Part shown: positions 25,354 to 34,339 of the stretch, one piece after another
Layout of the letters: each line of letters opens with the position of its first letter
Numbering within the stretch: the first letter of the stretch is position 1
Assembly: GCF_900455735.1 (NCBI RefSeq)
Contig: NZ_UAUI01000011.1
Span: forward strand, 496,001 to 560,000
Direction of reading: 5' to 3'
From: Rhodococcus wratislaviensis
GTDB taxonomy: Bacteria > Actinomycetota > Actinomycetes > Mycobacteriales > Mycobacteriaceae
Length of the DNA: 64,000 bases
Program-made: the position numbers and the translations under genes
Notes under the pieces: model-generated
Database searches by the model: none
What the model was told of the DNA's origin: nothing
The model's input: the letters and a program-made list of their open reading frames with translations, nothing else

Positions 25354-25860
25354 ATGGCCGCACTCATCTCTTCGCAGCCGCACACAGCGGAGATTCGCCG
25401 GCTCTGCGCCGACGCCGTCCCGAGCGGGGTGGTCGTCGCACCCGAACCAGGAACGGCCGTCGAGCAGGACTTCCTCCTGCTACGACCGCACCGGACGTCG
25501 GACGACGTCCTCTCCGCGCACGTCCGGAGGGTCGGCGACCACGACCTGCTCGTCCGCTTCCGCAACCGCGACGAACAGCTGGTCTTCGAGTTCTGGACGA
25601 ACAGCTTCACCGGGACCGTCACGCCCGACGATCAGGCGGTGGACCTGCTGGAGCGCTACTGCGCCGAGCAGTTCCCCGGTGCCCTCCGCAGGTTCCGCAC
25701 CCGCATCCGGCGGGCCGTGCCGTCCGGTGCGGACTTCTCCTCGTCGCTGCAACAGACGTACGTCCAGGACGGCGCACGAATGGCGGACGTCACCGTGACG
25801 TGCACGCGGGGCGGTGAGGTGCTCGCGCAGGCGTGGGCCACGTACGCGCTGCCCGACTGA
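25354..25860 (+). CDS. Hypothetical protein divergent from kshA
   Basis: 168 residues from the ATG at 25,354, with GGGAGGA upstream. I do not recognise a family. It is mixed alpha/beta, soluble and without signal peptide or cysteine pattern. A stretch FRNRDEQLVFEFWTNSFTG and a C-terminal VTVTCTRGGEVLAQAWATYA strand pair suggest a compact beta-rich fold, perhaps hotdog- or NTF2-like. It shares the 226-bp promoter region with the KshA gene in opposite orientation, so it may belong to the same regulon. It ends 25 bases before a strong bidirectional palindrome. Confidence 0.6.
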   Translation: MAALISSQPHTAEIRRLCADAVPSGVVVAPEPGTAVEQDFLLLRPHRTSDDVLSAHVRRVGDHDLLVRFRNRDEQLVFEFWTNSFTGTVTPDDQAVDLLERYCAEQFPGALRRFRTRIRRAVPSGADFSSSLQQTYVQDGARMADVTVTCTRGGEVLAQAWATYALPD

Positions 25861-25884
25861 GCTCGACTCCGTTCTCCCACGAAA

Positions 25885-25922
25885 TGGTCAGCCGCGCAGG
25901 CAATTGCCTGCGCGGCTGACCA
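25885..25922. terminator. Perfect 38-bp palindrome, bidirectional terminator
   Basis: TGGTCAGCCGCGCAGGCAA (25,885-25,903) is followed directly by its exact complement (25,904-25,922), without an unpaired loop. It lies 25 bases after the hypothetical gene's stop and 13 bases from the stop of the convergent monooxygenase gene. Confidence 0.75.
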
Positions 25923-25934
25923 ATGTCTGGGAAA

Positions 25935-27596
25935 CTATCCCACCGGGTCGGCCAGCCTCGTCCGGGACCGGCTGAACTCGAAACCGCGGAACCCCTCCTC
26001 CGCGACGTCCGCGCAGATCCGCCCGTACGCGCCGAAGCCCCCCAGGTATGGCATGAACACGCGGGGCTTGCCCGGGATGTTCGCGCCCATGTACCAGGAG
26101 TTCGCCAACGGGAACAGGGTCTGCGCGGCCAGCTCGCGGCAGTGCTCCACCCACTGCTCGGTGGCGGGGACTGACGCCTCGATCGCGTCGTGGTCCTTCT
26201 CCCACAGGTGCTCGATGCAGTCCGCGATCCAGTCGACGTGCTGTTCGGCGCCGAGCACCATGTTCGCCAGCACCGACGGGCTTCCCGGCCCTGTCACGAC
26301 GAACAGGTTCGGGAACCCCGGAACACCCAGACCGAGATAGGTTTTCGGTCCCTCACTCCAGTACTCCGAAAGCGACACACCGCCGCGCCCGACGATCCGC
26401 ATGCGGTCGAGGGCACCGGTCATGGCGTCGAATCCGGTGGCGAACACCAACGTGTCGAGGGCGTAGTCGGCGTCGGCGGTGGTGATGCCCGACGCGGTGA
26501 TCGATTCGATCGGCGCCGCCTTCAGATCCACCAGGGTGACGTTCGGCCGGTTGTACGTTTCGAAATAGTGGGTGTCGGTGACGATCCGCTTGGTCCCGAT
26601 CGGGTGATCGTTCGGGATCAGCTTGTCCGCGATCGCGGGGTCGTCGACCAGCAGTCGGATCTTCTCCTCGGCGAACTCGCGTGCCGTCGCGTTCGCGGCC
26701 TCGGTCTTCGTCTGGTCCGGGAAGGTTTTCGCGAACAGCACCCCGCCGAGCTTCCACCGCGTCTCGTAGGCCTCCCGGCGTTCCTCGTCGGAGACCTCCA
26801 GCGCGGACTTCGGGTGCGCGTTGTACGGGGAACCGCCACCGCTCTCCCGGGACAACCGTCGGCGCTCGTCGTATCCCGCCTTGATCGCGCGCCGCATCTC
26901 GTCGTCCCACGTCTGGTTACCCGCCGGGACGCTGTAGTTGGCGCTGCGCTGGAACACGTACAGATGTTCGGCCTGCTCCGCGATGAGGGGAATCGACTGA
27001 ATTCCCGAGGAACCGGTGCCGATGATCCCGACCCGTCTGCCGGTGAAGTCGACACCCTCGTGCGGCCACTGACCGGTGTGATGCGTATCGCCGGTGAACG
27101 ATTCGCGACCCGGGATGCTCGGCATGTTCGCGGTGGACAGCGCGCCGGTCGCGAAGATGCAGTACCGGGCGGACAGGACGTCGCCGCGGTCGGTGCGTAC
27201 CTCCCACCGCAGCGATTCCTCGTCCAGTTCCGCGGACGTCACCCGGGTACCGAACAGGAAGCGGTCGCGCAGGTCGAACCGGTCCGCGACGTGATTGATG
27301 TACGCCAGGATCTCGGGCTGGGTGGCGTACTTCTCGCTCCAATCCCATTCCTGCTCGAGTTCCCGCGAAAACGAGTACGAGTAGTCGACGCTTTCCACGT
27401 CGCACCGGGCGCCGGGATAGCGGTTCCAGAACCACGTTCCACCGACGCCTCCCGCCGCCTCCACACCCTGGACGGTCAGACCCAGGCTCCGCAGCTTGTG
27501 GACGGCGTACAGACCCGCGAATCCGGCGCCGACGACGACCGCGTCCACGTCGCCGATCCGATTCGCACGAGCATCAACTTCGGTGCGTGCACTCAC
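25935..27596 (-). CDS. Flavin-containing Baeyer-Villiger monooxygenase
   Basis: 553 residues from the GTG at 27,596 (AGGAG seven bases upstream). FAD motif DAVVVGAGFAGLYAV near residue 20, type I BVMO fingerprint FTGDTHHTGQWP, and the NADPH site VGIIGTGSSGIQ right after it. GGVGGTWFWNRYPGARCDVES is another family hallmark. Such enzymes insert oxygen beside a ketone, giving an ester or lactone; relatives include cyclohexanone, cyclopentadecanone and steroid monooxygenases. The KstD/KshA genes beside it suggest a cyclic ketone substrate, with the HSL-type hydrolase at 19.9 kb as a possible lactone-opening partner. Transcribed alone. Confidence 0.88.
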   Translation of the reverse strand: MSARTEVDARANRIGDVDAVVVGAGFAGLYAVHKLRSLGLTVQGVEAAGGVGGTWFWNRYPGARCDVESVDYSYSFSRELEQEWDWSEKYATQPEILAYINHVADRFDLRDRFLFGTRVTSAELDEESLRWEVRTDRGDVLSARYCIFATGALSTANMPSIPGRESFTGDTHHTGQWPHEGVDFTGRRVGIIGTGSSGIQSIPLIAEQAEHLYVFQRSANYSVPAGNQTWDDEMRRAIKAGYDERRRLSRESGGGSPYNAHPKSALEVSDEERREAYETRWKLGGVLFAKTFPDQTKTEAANATAREFAEEKIRLLVDDPAIADKLIPNDHPIGTKRIVTDTHYFETYNRPNVTLVDLKAAPIESITASGITTADADYALDTLVFATGFDAMTGALDRMRIVGRGGVSLSEYWSEGPKTYLGLGVPGFPNLFVVTGPGSPSVLANMVLGAEQHVDWIADCIEHLWEKDHDAIEASVPATEQWVEHCRELAAQTLFPLANSWYMGANIPGKPRVFMPYLGGFGAYGRICADVAEEGFRGFEFSRSRTRLADPVG

Positions 27597-27712
27597 GGGC
27601 GCGCTCCTCTCCCATTCGACAGACACATTCGGCAGCAAAGGCCTGTCTGGGACGGTAGGTCGCGGCACCGGGGCGGCCACAGGTTCGTTCCCGGTGAGCG
27701 GTCGGGCAGCGC

Positions 27713-28489
27713 CTAGCTCGACACGACGGCAGCGAGAGCGGGGTCGATCACGTCGGCCAGGGCGTCCCACGGCACGGTGACGGTGACGAGCCCGATCGCG
27801 TGCGGACCCACCTGGTAGTCGTTGAAATGGATTTCCATGCCGGCCGGGGTGGCAAGCCAGTTGGCGAAGTTCGCCTCGGTCGGCTCGATGCCGCTGCGCT
27901 CGAAGTCCGGTCCCGCGACCGTCGCGGGGAGCAGTCGCGCGGATTCGTCCGACAGCGCCTGCAGTCCCGCCGGCAGGTCCGGGAAGAGATCGGCGAGCGT
28001 GATCGGCGCGGCCGCATCGGCATTCACCACCACCGTCGCGACGATCGGTGTGGGATGCGCACCGGGTGGATCGGCGTTCCACGACGTCACCAGCAGACCG
28101 CTGATCACGTGCTCGCCGATGTGCGCCACGCTGTGCTCCTGGCTGCTCAGCGTGAAGGCGTCGGTGCCCGAGCCGTCGATCTGGTCCTGGAGTGCTGCCC
28201 GCATCGATTCGTTGAACTCGGCGGTGACCGCCGGATCCCCGCCCTCGATCTGCGGGATGAGGACGTCGTAGCCGACGCGGCCGGTGGAACCCGTGACCTG
28301 CAGTTCAGTCTCCGAGTACGGCGGGCTCGCGGGCGTGGTCGCCTCGGTTCCGGCCGTGTCCGCGGCGGAGACGGTCGTTGTTGTCGACGGCTCGCTCACA
28401 GCGGTGCCGGCCTGGTCCGAGCAGGCGGCCAGGGCGAGAACGGCCGCGACGAGCGCCGCTGCCCGACCAGCTCTCCGGATGGCGCTCAT
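27713..28489 (-). CDS. Lipoprotein with DUF3298/RsiV-like domain
   Basis: 258 residues. The N-terminus is a lipoprotein signal with lipobox LAAC, then a Thr/Ser-rich linker (SEPSTTTTVSAADTAG). The folded part has an early GYDVLIPQIEG strand and the ending FNDYQVGPHAIGLVTVTVPW, typical of DUF3298/RsiV-type extracellular domains. RsiV binds lysozyme in Bacillus; the role in actinobacteria is generally unknown. It lies 31 bases after the NRPS gene on the same strand, so it may be co-transcribed with it. Confidence 0.72.
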   Translation of the reverse strand: MSAIRRAGRAAALVAAVLALAACSDQAGTAVSEPSTTTTVSAADTAGTEATTPASPPYSETELQVTGSTGRVGYDVLIPQIEGGDPAVTAEFNESMRAALQDQIDGSGTDAFTLSSQEHSVAHIGEHVISGLLVTSWNADPPGAHPTPIVATVVVNADAAAPITLADLFPDLPAGLQALSDESARLLPATVAGPDFERSGIEPTEANFANWLATPAGMEIHFNDYQVGPHAIGLVTVTVPWDALADVIDPALAAVVSS

Positions 28490-28520
28490 GAGCTATCTCT
28501 ACCACGTCGATTCCCCGGGG

Positions 28521-31500
28521 TCACCTACCGATCGGGTCGACGATGGTGTGCAGCGTGTCGACGAAACCCTGTGCGGTGGATGCGTCGTAGAGATCGGCGG
28601 AATACACCAGTTCGGCATCGATTCCGCCGGGCCGCCCGTCGACGTCGTGACGTTCGGTGAAGTGGAAGTGGAGATCGCACTTGGCGATGTCGAGCGGACG
28701 GGGTGTGACCTCGAAGTCGAGCCCGGACACCTTCAGCGCTGCCGGAGCGAAGTTGTTCAGCGACAGCGCAACCTGGAACAGCGGATGCAGGGACGGTGAC
28801 CTCGGCGGGTCGAGCACCTGGACGAGTCGCTCGAACTGCACGTCGGCGTTCGCCAGAGCCCGAAGCTCCACACCGCGCGATCGATCGACGATGTCGCACA
28901 GCGTCATCGTCGGGTCCACCCGGGTTCGCAGAACCAGCGTGTTGACGAACATTCCCACCACGTCGTCGAGCGCCGGGTCTCCCCTACCCGCGATCGGAGT
29001 TCCGATCGCGATGTCGGGATCGCCGCTGACGCGGGCGAGCAGTACCGCCACGGCCGACCTGAGCGCCGTGAACAGGCTGGCGTGGTGCTCGTGCGCGGTG
29101 GCCAGCAGGCCACGATGCGCATGCTCGTCGAGGGAGAACGGAAGTCTGCCCGCTCGATAGGTCCACCGGTGCGGCCGGGGGCGGTCGGTGGGCAGCGCGA
29201 GCTCCCCCCGAAGCCCCGACAGTTCCTTCGTCCAGTGGGTGATCTGCTGGGACGCGACACTGTCCGGGTCGTTCTCGTCGCCGAGCAATGCCCGACGCCA
29301 CACCGTGTAATCGGCGTAGTGCACGATCGGCGGCTCCCACACGGGCTCACTGCCGTTCGCCCGGGCACGGTAGGAGTCGGCGAGATCTCGTGCCAAGGGT
29401 GCGAGCGACCAGCCGTCGGCGGCGATGTGGTGGATGACGCAGGCCAGAAGATGATCGCCGTCACCGAGCCGGAACAGCCGGGCGCGCAGCGGAGGGTCCC
29501 GCCGGACGTCGAATCCCGCGGACAGCAGTTCCGACGTCTGCGCCGCCACGTCCGCGTCACCGGTCTCCACCGGAGTCAGGTCGGGCAACGCATCGGCCAC
29601 GTCGAGCACACGCTGGTACGGCCCCGACGGCGAGTCGGGGAACACCGTTCGCAGCGAGCGGTGCCTGCGCAGGACGTCCGCCATCGCCGAGCGGAGAGCG
29701 TCGACGTCGAAGGCGCCGCGCACTCGCACCGTGAACGGGATGTTGTGGAGCGCGGGTTCCACGACGGTGCGGTCGATGAAGTACTGCGACGGCGACAGCG
29801 GCACCCGGTCCGGCAGTGGTGCGGCGCCCAACTTGGGTCCGCGGGACCGCCCCGCGTTCTGCGGCTGTGCGGCCGCCTCCGCGACCGTCCGCGCGAGCGC
29901 CGCGACCGTCGGTGCATCGAAGAGCTCGCGCACACCCAGTGCGGTGCCCAGCTCGGCGTTGATCGTCGCGACCACGCGGATAGCCGACAGCGAATCGCCG
30001 CTGAGGTCGAAGAAGGAATCGTCGGCACCGACCGAATCCACGCCGAGTACCTGCGCGAACACGCGCGCGACGCGGCGCTCGGCCGGGGTCTCGGGGTCGC
30101 GGTGAGGCACCGAATCCGAGCCGAACTCCGGCAGCGGGAGCGCCGCCCGGTCCAGCTTTCCCGTCGGTGTCAACGGAATCGAGTTCACGAGCATGATCGA
30201 TTTCGGGACCATGTAGTCCGGCAGGAACCGTGCCAGGTGCGCCTTCACTGCCTCGCGATCGATCGACGCGTCACCCTCGACCATGATGTAGGACACGAGC
30301 GTCGGGTCGCCGGCCGAATTCCGTTGCACCACCGTCGCGGCGAAGCCGACACCCGGGTGCGTGTTCAGCGTGGCGTCGATCTCGCCCAGCTCGACACGGA
30401 ATCCTCGGATCTTGACCTGGTCGTCCGCCCTGTCCAGGAATTCGAGCGTCCCTGCCGCCGTCCACCGCACCACGTCCCCGGTGCGGAACATCCGGGATCC
30501 GCTGCGGCCGAACGGGTCGGCGACGAACCGGGAAGCGGTCAGCCCGTGACGCAGATGGTAGCCCCGGGCGAGTGCCGGGGTGGCGAGGTAGAGCTCACCG
30601 ACAGCACCCGGAGGAAGCGGACGCAGCCGGTGATCCAGAACCACCGCGTCCACGCCGCGCATGAGCGAGCCGATCGTCATCCGCTCGTCCGGTGACACCG
30701 GATCCGTGAGAGTGACGCTGCACGTCGTCTCCGTCGGACCGTACGCGTTCCGCATGGTCCGGCCACCGGCCCACCGCCGCGCCAGCTCCTGCGGACACAC
30801 CTCCCCACCGACCAGTACCAACTCCAGGTCGTCCAGTGCGCAGGAGTCGAGGGCGGCCAGGGCGGACGGCGTCATCAGGAGGTGAGTGACGTGTTCGTCG
30901 CGCAACAGTCGTGACAGTTCCTCACCACCGAACACCCCGGGCGGGGTGACGACGAGCGTCGCGCCGCCGACACAGGCCGAGAGTACTTCCACGAGCGCGG
31001 TGTCGAAGCTCGGTGAGGCGAAATGCAGGACGCGAGAACGCGCGGACACCGCGTACTTGTCCCGAATCTCCTGGGCGAGGTTGGCGAGGCCGCGATGGGT
31101 GACGACGACACCCTTCGGCGCTCCCGTCGACCCGGACGTGTAGATCAGATACGCGGGATGGTCTACGAGCAGCGGGCGGGTCCGTTCCGCATCCGGGAGG
31201 GTTTCTTCACAGAGGTTTTCGAGGTCGTCGATATCCGTGTTCAGCCATGCGACGGTGCCGGGCAGTCGGGCGCGCTCCGAGTGGACCGTCAGCCCGACTG
31301 TCGCGCCGCAATCGTCCAGGGTGTACGCGATGCGAGCGCTCGGGTGCGAGGGGTCGATCGGAGCGTAGGTCGCGCCGGCCTTGGCGACGGCCCACAACGC
31401 CAGCACCGACTCGATCGACCGCGGGATGGAGACGGCGACGATGCTCTCGGGTCCGATGCCCCGGCCGGTCAGGAGCCGGGCGAGCCGGCCTGCGAGCCGG

Positions 31501-33047
31501 TCCAGGTCGCCGTACGACAGTTCACGTCCGCGGTCGCGGATCGCGATCGCCTCCGGGTGCTCTGCGACGGTCCCCGCGAGGAGGCGGTCGAGTGTGAGGG
31601 GCTCGGCATCCGGAAGCCCCTGCGCGGGAGCGAATTCTTCGCGTTCGCCGGAGAGGAAGACGTCGAGGTCGGCGACCGGTCCATCCGACACGATCGCTGC
31701 GGTGAACCTGTCGAGGTAGGCGAGGAAACGCGCGTGATGTCCGGTCAGTTCGGCGTGGTCGTACAGTGCCGGATTTCCCTCGAAGTCGATGCGGGCGGCA
31801 CTGCCCTCGGCCCCGGGGTAGATGTTGACGGCGAGGTCGGCGACGGGACCGGTGGTGAGTACCCGCACCGTCCCGTGCACGGCGCCCAGCGTGATCTCCT
31901 TCGTGAACATCATGACGTTGACCACCGGACCGAAATGCAGGAGTTCGACACCGCCCGTGGCGAGGTCCCGGCCGATGTCCTCGCGGCGGTAACGTTGACG
32001 GCGCAGTGCCGCCGTCAACGCCGCCTCGGCGGTTCCGACCGCATGACGGACGGTGGCAGAGCCGATTCCTCTCAGCCGCAACGGAATCACATTGGAGACC
32101 GAACCGCCCGAATACCTGAGGCGGGCCGTCGTTCTCGCCGACACCGGAAGCGACAGCACCACGTCGTCGACACCGGTCATCCTGGCGAGGTAGGCGGCGA
32201 AGGCGGCGACCGTTACGGCCGTCGAATTCCGTGAGTTCCCGTTCGGGCTCGTGTGCCCGGTCGCCGTCCGGGCGTCGGTGTCCGGCCGCGCCGTGCGACC
32301 GCTGAGGCTGAGGGCCGAAGCCAGGTCGCCGCCGGTGTCGCGCCAGTAGTCGCGGTCCCGGGCGAACCGGGTGGAGGCACGGTAGGTCGCATCTTCCCGC
32401 ACGAGAGCTTCCGGTCCCACGATCCGGCTGTCCGGCGGTTCGCTGCCCTCGAGGGCAGCGACATACAGTTCGGCCGTGCGGCTCATCAGCATCATCGCGG
32501 CGTACCCGTCCGACACGATGTGGTGAGCGCGGGAGTACCAGTAGTAGTGATCGTCGCCCAGCTGCAGAATGTGCGAGACGAGGAGCGGTCCGTCGTACAT
32601 GTCGGTGCGTGCGCTCCGGTCGTTCCGCATCCAGCGGTGGGCAGCGTCGACGGGATCGTCCTCGCCGCGAAGGTCGGTGGTGGGTACCCGATCGTCGACG
32701 GCCGGGTCCACGACCTGATGCGGCTGTCCGTCGATGTCCACCAGGCGCACCGATCCCCAGCCGAATTCGAGATTCGCGCGACGGGTGGCGTCACGCAGAA
32801 CGGCAGGCTCGACCGGACCGCGCAGATCGACGTAGTGGGCGATGACGTACGGGGTCTCCGGCGCGAGCTGTTGCGCGAACCAGATGGATCGCTGCGCCGC
32901 GGTCAGCGGGAAGGCGCCCACGGTCGATCGCGTCGGGTGCCCGAGCGGGCGTTCCACGATGGCGACGCCGGGCCGGACAGGCGCGGGCCTTTCCGGGCAG
33001 GCGCACGTCGTGCCGCCGGATTGCTGCGAATCGAAATCGAAAATCAT
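28521..33047 (-). CDS. Nonribosomal peptide synthetase, domains C-A-T-C
   Basis: 1508 residues from the ATG at 33,047 (GGGGGGAAAG upstream). Condensation domain 1 at ~45-465 (HHIVSDG, 175-181). Adenylation domain at ~485-975: core TSGSTGAPKG at 637-646, AYGPTETT, FRTGDVVRW and the terminal lysine in PTGKLDRAAL. Carrier domain at ~985-1055 with the phosphopantetheine Ser1019 in DLSGDSLSAI. Condensation domain 2 at ~1080-1505 with HHIAADG at 1206-1212. No epimerase, thioesterase or reductase domain follows, and no other NRPS or MbtH gene is near. It is one module plus an extra C domain that may release or join the product. By-eye A-domain pocket residues D-T-V-M-V-V-A-C-S match no code I can name. 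Confidence 0.9.
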   Translation of the reverse strand: MIFDFDSQQSGGTTCACPERPAPVRPGVAIVERPLGHPTRSTVGAFPLTAAQRSIWFAQQLAPETPYVIAHYVDLRGPVEPAVLRDATRRANLEFGWGSVRLVDIDGQPHQVVDPAVDDRVPTTDLRGEDDPVDAAHRWMRNDRSARTDMYDGPLLVSHILQLGDDHYYWYSRAHHIVSDGYAAMMLMSRTAELYVAALEGSEPPDSRIVGPEALVREDATYRASTRFARDRDYWRDTGGDLASALSLSGRTARPDTDARTATGHTSPNGNSRNSTAVTVAAFAAYLARMTGVDDVVLSLPVSARTTARLRYSGGSVSNVIPLRLRGIGSATVRHAVGTAEAALTAALRRQRYRREDIGRDLATGGVELLHFGPVVNVMMFTKEITLGAVHGTVRVLTTGPVADLAVNIYPGAEGSAARIDFEGNPALYDHAELTGHHARFLAYLDRFTAAIVSDGPVADLDVFLSGEREEFAPAQGLPDAEPLTLDRLLAGTVAEHPEAIAIRDRGRELSYGDLDRLAGRLARLLTGRGIGPESIVAVSIPRSIESVLALWAVAKAGATYAPIDPSHPSARIAYTLDDCGATVGLTVHSERARLPGTVAWLNTDIDDLENLCEETLPDAERTRPLLVDHPAYLIYTSGSTGAPKGVVVTHRGLANLAQEIRDKYAVSARSRVLHFASPSFDTALVEVLSACVGGATLVVTPPGVFGGEELSRLLRDEHVTHLLMTPSALAALDSCALDDLELVLVGGEVCPQELARRWAGGRTMRNAYGPTETTCSVTLTDPVSPDERMTIGSLMRGVDAVVLDHRLRPLPPGAVGELYLATPALARGYHLRHGLTASRFVADPFGRSGSRMFRTGDVVRWTAAGTLEFLDRADDQVKIRGFRVELGEIDATLNTHPGVGFAATVVQRNSAGDPTLVSYIMVEGDASIDREAVKAHLARFLPDYMVPKSIMLVNSIPLTPTGKLDRAALPLPEFGSDSVPHRDPETPAERRVARVFAQVLGVDSVGADDSFFDLSGDSLSAIRVVATINAELGTALGVRELFDAPTVAALARTVAEAAAQPQNAGRSRGPKLGAAPLPDRVPLSPSQYFIDRTVVEPALHNIPFTVRVRGAFDVDALRSAMADVLRRHRSLRTVFPDSPSGPYQRVLDVADALPDLTPVETGDADVAAQTSELLSAGFDVRRDPPLRARLFRLGDGDHLLACVIHHIAADGWSLAPLARDLADSYRARANGSEPVWEPPIVHYADYTVWRRALLGDENDPDSVASQQITHWTKELSGLRGELALPTDRPRPHRWTYRAGRLPFSLDEHAHRGLLATAHEHHASLFTALRSAVAVLLARVSGDPDIAIGTPIAGRGDPALDDVVGMFVNTLVLRTRVDPTMTLCDIVDRSRGVELRALANADVQFERLVQVLDPPRSPSLHPLFQVALSLNNFAPAALKVSGLDFEVTPRPLDIAKCDLHFHFTERHDVDGRPGGIDAELVYSADLYDASTAQGFVDTLHTIVDPIGR

Positions 33048-33247
33048 CTTTCCCCCCTCGGGCTGCGCTCTGCACTCCATCACCCCACTGCGCAGAGTCG
33101 TCGCGGATGTCGGATCGGCGACTGCTATGGCACCAACCATCAGCCTTCTCGCCCCGCACCGCCTTCACCAGGCACCCCAGGGTGCGCACCTGCCTACCCT
33201 CGAATTCGGGGAGGTGCCGAGGCGTCCATCCGAGTAGCGTCGAACGG

Positions 33248-34231
33248 GTGACTATTCGCCTTGGATATCAGATGCCGAATTTCAGTTACTCCACCCCCGT
33301 CGCGGACCTGTTCCCGACCGTCGTCGCGCAGGCCCGTGAGGCCGAATCCGCGGGCTTCGACACCGCATTCGTGATGGACCACTTCTATCAGCTGCCGGGC
33401 ATCGGTGCGCCCGACGAACCGATGCTCGAGGCGTACACCGCCCTCGGCGCCCTCGCCACGGCCACCGAGAACATCCAGCTGTCCGCGCTGGTCACCGGCA
33501 ACACCTACCGCAACCCGCCCATGCTCGCCAAGGCGGTGACCACCCTGGACGTCGCCAGCGGCGGACGGGCCGTCCTCGGAATCGGCGCCGGCTGGTTCGA
33601 ACTCGAGCACCAGCAATACGGCTACGAGTTCGGCACGTTCACCGACCGATTCGAACGACTCGACGAGGCACTGCAGATCATCGCGCCGATGCTGCACGGC
33701 GAACGTCCGACGTTCGACGGCAAGTGGTATCACGTCGAGAACGCGATCAACGAGCCGCGGATCCGCGACAACCTGCCGATCATGCTCGGGGGTGGGGGTG
33801 AGAAGAAGACGTTCGGTCTCGCCGCCCGGTTCGCGGACCATCTGAACATCATCTGCAACGCCCGCGAACTGCCGCGCAAGCTCGAGGCTCTCGATACCCG
33901 GTGCTCGGAGATCGGTCGCGACCGGTCCACGCTGGAGACCAGCTACCTGGCCTTCGTCATCATCGACGAGGACGGCGACCGTGCCCGGCAGCTTCAGCAC
34001 GACTTCCTGCTCACGCAGGGCGTCGACCTGTCGACGGCGTCGGACGAGGAACGCGCCGCCGCCACCGACCGGCAGTTCTGCGGTGCCCCCGACGAGGTGG
34101 CCGAGCAGCTGAAGACCCGTGTCCTCGACGCGGGAATCGACGGCATCGTCCTCAATCTCGTCGCCAACGGACACGAACCCGGCATCGTCGAACTCACCGG
34201 GCGCACGTTACGTCCACTCGTCGACGCCTGA
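33248..34231 (+). CDS. LLM-class F420-dependent oxidoreductase (luciferase-like fold)
   Basis: 327 residues from a GTG at 33,248; there is no clear ribosome site and the transcript may be leaderless. TIM-barrel features of the LLM family: AREAESAGFDTAFVMDHFYQ, RAVLGIGAGWFELEHQQYG, LPIMLGGGGEKKTFGLAARF. The IGAGWFELEHQQYG segment is usual in actinobacterial F420-dependent subfamilies. It would carry hydride transfer between F420 and an unidentified substrate. It is divergent from the NRPS gene across 200 bp and followed by a second LLM-type gene behind a terminator hairpin. Confidence 0.82.
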   Translation: MTIRLGYQMPNFSYSTPVADLFPTVVAQAREAESAGFDTAFVMDHFYQLPGIGAPDEPMLEAYTALGALATATENIQLSALVTGNTYRNPPMLAKAVTTLDVASGGRAVLGIGAGWFELEHQQYGYEFGTFTDRFERLDEALQIIAPMLHGERPTFDGKWYHVENAINEPRIRDNLPIMLGGGGEKKTFGLAARFADHLNIICNARELPRKLEALDTRCSEIGRDRSTLETSYLAFVIIDEDGDRARQLQHDFLLTQGVDLSTASDEERAAATDRQFCGAPDEVAEQLKTRVLDAGIDGIVLNLVANGHEPGIVELTGRTLRPLVDA

Positions 34232-34252
34232 CCGTTCCGGCAGCCCGGAATA

Positions 34253-34292
34253 CGCGCACTACCTCTGCGGTTGCACCCAGAGGTAGTGCGCG
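34253..34292 (+). terminator. Rho-independent-like hairpin between the two LLM genes
   Basis: CGCGCACTACCTCTG (34,253-34,267) pairs perfectly with CAGAGGTAGTGCGCG (34,278-34,292) around a 10-base loop, 22 bases after the first LLM gene's stop. It indicates that the second LLM gene has its own promoter, in the 48 bases between hairpin and start or overlapping the hairpin. Confidence 0.7.
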
Positions 34293-34339
34293 AGGCTAAC
34301 CTCTCGCGCCGGTTCTTGGTGACGAAAGGTACGAAACCC

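Noticed and set aside
25935-28082. A 715-residue version of the Baeyer-Villiger monooxygenase
   Set aside because: The extra N-terminal 160 residues are low-complexity shadow of the lipoprotein gene region. The GTG at 27,596 with AGGAG gives the FAD motif at the usual place.
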